A DNA stretch of 64,000 nt, from assembly GCA_029379385.1 (NCBI GenBank), contig CM055618.1:4908134-4972133 (forward strand). The letters are read 5' to 3'. Made by a program: the position numbers and the translations under genes. Below the pieces are notes generated by a model. It searched no databases. It was not told where the DNA came from and was given only the letters and a program-made list of their open reading frames with translations. Source of the stretch: Quillaja saponaria (taxonomy: Eukaryota > Streptophyta > Magnoliopsida > Fabales > Quillajaceae). This document shows positions 56,201 to 64,000 of the stretch, in pieces. How positions within the stretch are numbered: the first letter of the stretch is position 1; the number at the start of each line of letters is the position of its first letter.

Positions 56201-59200
56201 ATATGCTTTGACTCCTCAGGATACATAGGCATATAATACCATGGTTTTAGGTATTCTCTGAGTTCACTCCACATATGCTAGTATATTGTTTGACAGGGTG
56301 CTACGCATTCTTTTATGTCTTTATTTTATTTTATTTTATTATGAAATTGAATAGGCGTCCAGAACCATTAGGGTATCTCTTGTGACTGTCCACACCTATG
56401 GGAGAATCCATGGATGTAGACTATGTGTTTAGAGACTATGTTGTTTGTGTAGGCAATCGTGAGTTATCTGCAAACTTGATATAGCTTACTATGTTGGATT
56501 TTGATGTAATACTGGGTATGGATTGGTTGGGCTCTAGCATGCCACAGTTGATTGTTATGAGAAGGTTGTTACTTTTAAGATTCCAAGGAACTTTGAATTT
56601 CGATTTCAAGGTGATCGAAGTGTAGTCCCACATAACTTGATATCTACCATTGGTGAGAGGTGGATGATGCAAAATGGGTGTAAGGCATACTTGGCTTTCT
56701 TGAGAGATAAGGAAGCTACATGGCCTAGTTTAGAACAAGTTTGTGTTGCGACAGAGTTTCCAGATGTGTTTCCTGATGAGTTACTAGGTTTACCTCCTAA
56801 TCAGGATATTAAGTTTTGTATTAACTTAGCTCCTGGTACCAATCCAATTTCCATACCCCTTACTGCATGGCTCTTACAAAGCTTAAGGAATTGAAAAAGC
56901 AGTTGCTAGATTTGATCTAATAGAGAACTTCCCCTTGGGGTGCGTTGTTTGTTCTGAAGAAGGATAGTTCTATGCAGTTGTGCATAGATTACCAACAACT
57001 TAACAAGAAGACAATTCGTAACAAGTACCTTTTTCCACAAATTGATGACTTAATTAGCTTCTTCAGGGGGTGTAATGTTTCTCCAAGATTGGTGTAAGGT
57101 TAGCTACCATCAGTTAAAGATAAAGCGAGAGGACATTTCTAAGACAACTTTCAGGACTTGATATGGGATTATGAATTCTTAGTGATGTCTTTTGGACTCA
57201 TAAATGCACCTGCAACATTTATGGACTTGATGAACCATGTGCTTAAACCATTCTTGGATAAGTTTGTAACTGTTTTCATCGACTACATCTTAGTTTATTC
57301 TAAGAGTGAGGAGGAACATGAGCAGCATCTCGTATTAGTTTTGCAAACCCTAGAGAGCACTAGTTGTACTCTAAATTCTCTAAATGTGAATTTTGGTTAG
57401 ACAATGTGGCTTTCTTGGGTCACGTGGTGTCTGAAGATGGGATTCAAATGGATTTAAAGAAGGTCGAAGCAGTTGAGAGTTGGCCAAGACCGACATCAGT
57501 TATCAAGATTCACAACTTTATTGGGTTAGCAGGTTACTACCATCTTTTTGTCAAGGACTTCTAGCGGAATGTAGCTCCTTCAACTTGGTTGACTTAGAAA
57601 AATATGAAGTATCAGTAGACTAATGCTTGTAAGGAAAGCAATTAGAAGCTCAATACCAGTTTTACTACAACTCCAATGTTGTCTTTACCTTCTGGATCAA
57701 GCGGTTATGCGATGTACTGTGATGCTTCTAGAATTGGACTTGGTTATGTGTTGATACAACATGGTAAGGTGATTGCTTATATTTTTAGGCAATTGAAGCT
57801 GCGGCACGAGCTGAACTACCTGACATATGATCTAGACATGGCAACAGTTGACTTAGCTTTGAAAATTTGGTGACATTACCTTTATGGTGAAACCTACGTG
57901 ATCTACACCAACCACAAGAGTTTGAAGTATATCTTCCAGTAGTGAGATCTAAACCTTAGGCATAGGCGATGGATGGAATTATTAAAGGACTATGATTGCA
58001 CTATTTTATATTATCCCAAAAAGGTAAATGTAGTTGCAGATACTCTTAGTAGGAACTCTTCAGGTAGCTTGGCACTTATAGCAATAATTAGAAGACCTTT
58101 GACTATAGAGATGCATAAGTTATTGGATGACGAGGTTCAGTTTTAGATCAGTGAGTTAGGAGCGTTCTTGGCTCAAATTCTTGTAATGTCGGTTCTTCTT
58201 AAGTGGATTCAGGAAGTGCAGAATCAGGATCCTCATTTGATTACACTTCCGGAGAGTGTTGTTCAGAGGCAGAGTAGTGAATTTTTCATTGGTGCAGATG
58301 ATATCCTTCGATTCGGTTCCAGAATGTGTACCAAATGTGGGTGTTCTTCATAAGGAGGTTCTTAAGGAAGCACATCAGTCAGCTTATGCCATTCATTTAG
58401 GTTCCTCCAAGATGTATCATGACTTGCGAGAAACTTACTGGTGGGATGGTTTAAAAAGAGATGTAGTGAGCACCAGCGACCAACAGGGAAGTTGTAGTAC
58501 TTAGATGTTCCTGAGTGAAAATGGGAGCACATTACTATAAACTTTGTGGCTCGAACCCTCAAGGGGTTTGATTATATTTGGGTAATAGTTGACTAGTTAA
58601 CCAAGTCAACGCATTTCATTCCTGTGAAGACGACTTACAATGTCATATAACTAGCTTATATTTACATTGACATGATTGTTACGCTTCACGGTGTTCTCAT
58701 TTTAGGAAAGTTATGTGACAATGTCATGTCTCGATTTTGGGAAAAGTTACAAGAAGCGATGGGTACAGAATTACATTTGAGCACTACTTTTCATCCACAA
58801 ATAGATGATCAGTTAAAGCGCACTATTCAAACATTGGAAGACATGCTTCATGCTTCTGTTATAGACTTAGGTGCCCACTGGAGTCGCCACCTACCACTGA
58901 TAGGTTTGCCTATAATAACAGCTATCAAGCTAGTATTCAGATGGCACAATTTGAAGCTCTTTATAGGCGAAGTTGTAGGTTATTTGTTTGTTGGTTTGAG
59001 GTTATTGAGATAAGGCTTTTAGGCCCGAGATTGTGCAAGAGATTACTGAGAAAGTTTCCTTGATTCGAGACCGTATTCTTGCATCTCGAAGTAGGCAAAT
59101 GGCGTATGCAGATAACCATGACTTAAGGTTTTCTATTGGCGATCGTGTGTTCCTTTTTATGTTTCTGATTAAGGGCGTAATGTGATTTAGAAAGAAAGGG

Positions 59201-59560
59201 AAGCTAACGCTGAGATACATCGGTCCCTTTGAGATTCTTGCACGTGTTGGTGTAGTTGGTTAATGTCTAGCCCTTTCACCGAATCTAGAAGGAGTTCATC
59301 CAGTGTTCCATGTTCTATTCTTCATAAATACTTGCCAGATCTATCTTATCTGTTGCAGCCGTAAGCTGTTTAGTTGAGAGATGATATGATTTACTAGGAG
59401 AAGCCGATGGCTTTTCTCGATCGTTAAGTGAAAAAGCACTACACCAAAGAAATAGCATTGGTCAAGGTATTGTGGTTTAACCACATACAAGAGGAGGTGA
59501 CTTAGGAAGCAGAAGCAAAGATGATAGAGAAATATCCTAATTTGTTTATTGAGTAAAGTA
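56201..59560 (+). pseudogene. Gypsy pol remnant (protease, RT, RNase H, integrase, chromodomain-like)
   Basis: The protease active site (LFD-x-GATHSF) at about 56,288-56,315 has lost one base. RT is seen from about 56,730 (FPDVFPDELLGLPP) through [13 protein letters not shown] (56,975-57,015), [17 protein letters not shown] (57,168-57,220) and the catalytic box at 57,275-57,300, which reads FIDY instead of F(I/V)DD. RNase H spans 57,700-57,870 ([20 protein letters not shown]). Integrase starts at about 58,350 with a His-rich motif (HLGSSKMYHDLRETYWW), but the two Cys of the HHCC finger are gone through a deletion near 58,466. The core is visible as YIWVIVD*LTKSTHFIPV and ELHLSTTFHPQIDDQLKRTIQTLEDMLHA in pieces. 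Many stops throughout. Confidence 0.88.
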
Positions 59561-59653
59561 CCTTGATAGTTACTTGTTGTTATATAATTGTTTGATAGAA
59601 TGTTTTCTTTTCCTTGTTTGTGAGTTATTTCAAATTCAGGGACTAATTTTCTT

Positions 59654-59667
59654 AACGGGGTAGAATA
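59654..59667 (+). promoter_or_regulatory. Polypurine tract before the 3' LTR
   Basis: AACGGGGTAGAATA directly precedes the TG of the 3' LTR. Plant gypsy elements use a GGGGTAGA-like tract to prime plus-strand synthesis. Confidence 0.6.
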
Positions 59668-62600
59668 TGATGACCCGTATTTTCAACTGTGCCTAATTAG
59701 TGGACTTGAAGTTTAATGTAAATATTTCGAACCAACTATAATAACTTAGTAAGTTGTGAAAACTATTTTAATTTTTTTGAAAGTCGATAAAATTATTTTA
59801 GTAAATTACACAAGTTTTCATTTTACATAATAAGTAAATTATTTTTATCTGATTTAAATAGTCTAAGCTTTTTTAAAATTAAACATTTACAATTTTAAGA
59901 TTTTACATTAAACTCGTGAAACTTTGGGAATCCGTTTTCAAATTTTAACTTTGTAAATTATTTTGGATTATACAATGGGAGATAAATGTCTCCATCCTCA
60001 TATATTTTCCTCCTATTTACTTTCTTTTTTTTATTTTAAATTTCCCTTTTCCTTTTTCCTTTTCTTCCTCTCCACCCGTGTAGCTTCTTCTCCTTAATTT
60101 CCTCTTCTTCTTCTCCTTCATTTAAGCTGTAACCCACCTTACTTCCAACTGAAAACCGCCCTCCTTTCCCTCTCTAAAACCTTTCCAACCTCCCTCCGTT
60201 TTACCCCCAAAAACAGTCCTAAAATAGTCTAGAAATTTATACTAGAATGTGGCTCTATTTCACTCCATTTTTGGGCTGAATTCCTTGGCTGTTCCAGCCC
60301 TCTTTTCCTTCCAGTTTAGCTCTATTTCAAGCTGCAAACAACCACCAAAAAAAACTCCAATCAGCCACTCAAAACAGCCCCTAAATCAACTCCCAAATCA
60401 GCCCTAAAACAATAGAACTTTCAACCCCATTTCAATCCCTTTTTGGGGTTGATTTCAGTGGCTGTTCCAGGCACTTCTAGTGGTGTTTCTAGCTCTTTTC
60501 TGGCAGCAAAACAACCTCTAACTACTAAGGTGAGTTGCTAGCTTATGAGTTTTCATTGCAACCTTGAATTTGTTTGAGTTATAGCAAGCTAAATCATACT
60601 CTTGTGACCTTGGAATTGTGTTCTCTTGAATTAAATTGAGGGTTATTTGACTTCCTATTGTTTTCTCCAAATTAGAAATCCTAGCCTAATTTTACTTATT
60701 GAAATTTTCATTAATTAAGTCTTGGTTATTTGTGTAGGGAAGTTAATTGGGAACTAAATGTGAAAACTGTGTAAATTCAAGTTTTGGGATTTTTGAATTG
60801 TAAGTTGTTGTAAGTGTGGGAAATGGAATTGTCGGGTTGATTTCGATAAATGGGTAATTCTAAAACATACTTTGAAATTATTGGATTTGGAAAATTCTTG
60901 GAATTGTGTATTTTTGTTAGTTTGCGAAACTTTAAGAGTCTTGGTATTTAGCATATGTTTTAGTTATGGTATATCTATATTTTTATTTTTATTTTGAGCT
61001 TACTAAGGTTAATTCAGCATGTTTTGTCACTTTTGGAACTCGTTGGATTTGGATGTTTGCTTGTGAGTTAGAATGCGTTATTTGGTCTTAACTTTGAATT
61101 CGGGTTTGTGGGGAACTCATTATTCCTATTCTATTAGTTACCCCATCTAGTTCCTAAAACTCTTGTTGCCTCTTATTGATTTTTCCAAAATCTTGTTTGC
61201 AATTGTTATAGGCTCATTGGACACTCCCACACCTTCCATTGAGTGACTTTATGTTCCCGGCATTCTGAGAAGCTTCTCTTGTACTGTGAGTGGATAGTTC
61301 CTAGAGTAGTGCTTCATTATACTCACCACATACATCACTACTATTCAATTCAGAAACAACTTCTTGTACAAACATGTTTTACTTAAACTTGATTTTCAAG
61401 CTTTTCAAACTATTTAAGTAAATAATTATTAAAGTGCATTTGAACCATTAAATATTTTAAAGTTCATTTTGAATCACTTTTGAGTACATGTATATCGTTA
61501 TTAATTACTTTACATTCTTGAACATAGTTATCTAGGACAAGCGCTTTAAAATTTCATCCTCTCTTATTTGATAAGTGTAATTAGACATATGCTTTAAATA
61601 GATTTGAAATTAATATTGTCACTTGGAATGAAAGTTAATTTATGTTAACTTGACTATTGGTGTACAACAATATTTGACTTTGGATTTTATAGACTTATTT
61701 GGTTTGGAAAATAAATATCGGAATGTTTTGTTATTTGGATAATGATATTGGAGAAGCTTCCATTGATTTTCTTATTTTTCATATTGGCATAACTTTGTTA
61801 TTCAAGTATTCTATTTTTCTCTCAGATTACTTTAAAAAATGGTACTTGTCAAAACACCTTAGCTAATGAGGTATAGTTAGCCTATGTAGACATAGTATAT
61901 TTTAGGATATTGTACCTAGTTAGGGAGGGATGCCTTAACCCTGTGTATGGGACAACATACGTGGTAATGAGTTTAATACCCTAGTCAGTAGGGCTTTGGC
62001 ATTGACTCGTTATAACCTACAAGTTCAACGGTTGTTCGAATTGATGGACTTGACACTCTAGTTAGTAAGGGTTTGGCGTTGACTCGTTGTACTGTATGGG
62101 TATAGCAGTCTTATAGTTTTGACAATATACAATGCTTACGGGAGATTTTCATAAAATGGTAGTGACTAATGGTTTACTTACATTGTTTTAAGATTTCCAC
62201 TATTTTTCTCTTACCAAATGGTTATTGAAAATTGTTTAATAACTCTGCTTATGTTATCAAAAGTATATCTTTGTATAAATTGGCCATTGATACAATATTT
62301 GTGCTTTGACTTATTCTCCGCCTGCTACATTATGTATTGTCTACTTATGGTGTCTTTTTTACTCACCCTTGTTAGCTTATATTTTTATTTTCACATAGCT
62401 GAGATCTTGGATTTCGGAGCCTTATGTCAAGGAAGGTGTCTACCTTATGTTTCTCATTTTGGTATGCCCAATCTTTGTTTCGGCTTGGGTCTAGCTTGTA
62501 TTGAAACTTATTATATTTAAGATAACTGTATTTGTATTTATAATCCACTACAACCTTACTCTAGGATTTGTTTTTGTTTTGATGGATGACCATTGTGGAC

Positions 62601-62706
62601 TATGTTATCATTCTATCAGGATTATAAACTTTTGAGCATCCGATTTTTAGACGAACTATTATAAATTTATTTCATTTTTGAGAACCTTTGTAGGCTTGTT
62701 GGGTCA
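59668..62706 (+). repeat. 3' LTR of gypsy element (about 3.0 kb)
   Basis: It follows a purine-rich AACGGGGTAGAATA (likely polypurine tract, 59,654-59,667) and starts TGATGACCCGTATTTTCAAC; similarity to the 5' LTR begins 20 bases later at 59,688. It ends GGGTCA at 62,706. It has two blocks that the 5' LTR lacks, about 59,756-59,971 and 60,381-60,509. A 100-codon ORF at 62,218-62,520 lies in the LTR and is not a gene. Confidence 0.85.
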
Positions 62707-64000
62707 TGGTGGGCCTATGTTCACCCTGATCTTTTCGTGTCATGGCCCCAATTTAAGTCCTAACAATTTTACATACATTATTTCTCACATTTTTATATAA
62801 TTGCTGAAATTATAAATTTGTTATAATATATCTTGTGTTTAATGATAACTATCGAACACTTTTCACTATAAATATATTTTCTTCAATTATGAACATCAAA
62901 TTATAGAAGGATGTGTGAGTATTAAACAGTTTCAGTAAGCATGTAATAGAAACTAGACAAATATTTTTCATCTTGTTATTTCAATGATTATTTTAGCTAA
63001 AAATTTGGCATAATTTAGGGAAAAATAAAATAAAATACTAGAACTGAAATAAATTCTCTACATGTTTCAAACAAGATAATTGAACTAAAACAAATAATCA
63101 TTAATCTCATTTCAAATGAGTTGAATTATAGAATTCATTTCAAATGAACTAAATTGTAGAATTCAGTTTAATTGAAATGAGTACTTTTTATTTGGTTCTA
63201 AACACTGTTAATGAGTCGAGCTTGAACATAAAATTTTACTTACAAGCTCTTAGTGAGTTTGGACTTGCGAGCTAACTTCAATTACAAACAAGCTAAACTC
63301 AAAATTGTAAATAATGTAATGAGAAAAATTAAAAGAAGAAGTTATTAATGAAGTAAGAGAAAATTGGCTAAATTCATTTCAGTGTTTATAATTAAAAAAG
63401 TTACATTTGAGTTGTTATAGTATCAAAATCAAGCCAATTTAGTCCTTACCATTACTTTCCATGTAAATTGACTTAACATAAGTAACAAAGGATGGCATGA
63501 CTAAGAACTACTGATGTGGTAACTCATGTGACATAATGAACAAATAAAAAAGTACATGTGACATATATCAAAATTAAGTAAAATATAAAAGGTCAATTTT
63601 AATTTTTTTAGAAAAAACCAAAGTTTGGTACTAAAAATTTGAAGAAAAAAAATCCAACTCGATAATACACCCACTACAACCCATCACTACTGCCACCCAA
63701 CCATAATCACCCAACCACCACCACTGCATAATTATATATAATTGATCACCCCAAACATCCCAAACAACTTGTGAAGATACGCAACACCCTTTTTCTCATC
63801 TTTAGTTTGGTCTCATCCTTAAGCCAAAGAGCGAAATTCGACGAGTTGGTGGTCTACAATGGTCTATTGGTTATATGGGAAATAGTCTCATGTTGGTTGT
63901 ATGTATAGCACCTCTAATCCTTAACATGGTCAGATATAAAAGCTTGTTCTGTAAATTCTCATCACCTCTTACTGTCATTAACCGACTCACACAATTCTTG
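62707..64000. other. Intergenic; third MITE-like copy at about 63,005-63,205
   Basis: No gene is recognised. Around 63,095-63,190 the words CTCATTTCAAATGAGTTGAATT and GAATTCATTTCAAATGAAC (each read in parts) and a terminal TTCTAAACACTG repeat the palindromic vocabulary of the element at 46,950-47,560. The last kilobase is low-complexity A/T-rich DNA with CCACCAC-type words near 63,680-63,725. Confidence 0.4.

Larger units (their letters stand above)
51931..62706 (+). mobile_element. Ty3/gypsy chromovirus-like LTR retrotransposon (Tekay/Del type), 10.8 kb, decayed
   Basis: Two long direct LTRs flank a degraded gag-pol. Just inside the 5' LTR is TGGTATCAAAGCC (54,638-54,650), a one-mismatch match to the usual plant initiator-Met tRNA primer site. 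The order gag, protease, RT, RNase H, integrase, then a chromodomain-like tail (about 59,370-59,560: VKWFNHIQEEVT- and EKYPNLF-like words) is that of chromoviruses. LTRs of about 3 kb fit the Tekay/Del clade. All coding parts contain stops or frameshifts. No clear 5-bp target duplication was found around the ends, and the first 20 bases of the 5' LTR do not match the 3' LTR, so that edge has been altered. Confidence 0.9.

Noticed and set aside
62218..62520. 100-codon plus-strand ORF with hydrophobic residues
   Set aside because: It lies within the 3' LTR of the gypsy element, and the 5' LTR counterpart is not equally open.

Overview
The window looks like nuclear DNA of a eudicot plant. It is strongly A/T-rich, its genes have plant-type GT-AG introns, it carries plant-specific families (a P-class PPR protein, an NPF8 peptide transporter, an XRI1-like protein), and most of it is decayed plant transposable elements. 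I cannot name the species.

Layout. 1-8.7 kb is degraded retroelement DNA. It includes a minus-strand Sirevirus-like Ty1/copia remnant (RT, RNase H and an env-like ORF, about 5.4-7.8 kb) and an LTR-like block (about 2.0-4.4 kb) that interrupts AGCTGA-rich sequence. 9.87-11.17 kb is a candidate solo LTR; part of the same LTR family lies in reverse near 3.0-3.5 kb. 12.16-16.10 kb (minus) is a five-exon NPF8/PTR2-type transporter whose splice sites are kept but whose frame is broken at three places, so it is probably a pseudogene. 19.98-22.11 kb (+) is an intact intronless PPR gene, very probably the orthologue of Arabidopsis PPR40 (mitochondrial). 26.1-27.54 kb (+) is an intact five-exon XRI1-like gene. 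28.8-29.3 kb is a copia RT fragment.

32,391-41,681 is an almost complete CACTA (En/Spm) DNA transposon of 9.29 kb. It has a TAT target-site duplication, about 30-bp terminal inverted repeats, subterminal AGAGACGG repeats, a TNP2-type transposase gene and a Transposase_24-like second gene, both interrupted by stop codons. 43.0-44.28 kb is a second minus-strand Sirevirus RT fragment, carrying a 496-bp TRIM-like mini-retrotransposon (44,282-44,777) with a perfect ACTAG target duplication. 44.8-46.1 kb holds an unidentified broken coding remnant. 46.6-51.9 kb contains a CACTA end, MITE-like palindromic repeats and a 0.59-kb tandem duplication. 51,931-62,706 is a chromodomain-type Ty3/gypsy element with LTRs of about 2.7 and 3.0 kb and a heavily mutated gag-pol.

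Only the PPR40-like and XRI1-like genes look functional. They are unrelated in pathway (mitochondrial RNA or electron-transport function versus nuclear meiosis/DNA repair). I found no tRNA, rRNA, CRISPR or prokaryote-type operon. I do not see a clearly new biological system. The most informative observations are the nested, datable transposon insertions, the deamination-like stop codons in the CACTA transposase, the exitron-like transporter intron, and the unidentified 44.8-46.1 kb remnant. All coordinates of exons and element edges were read by eye.
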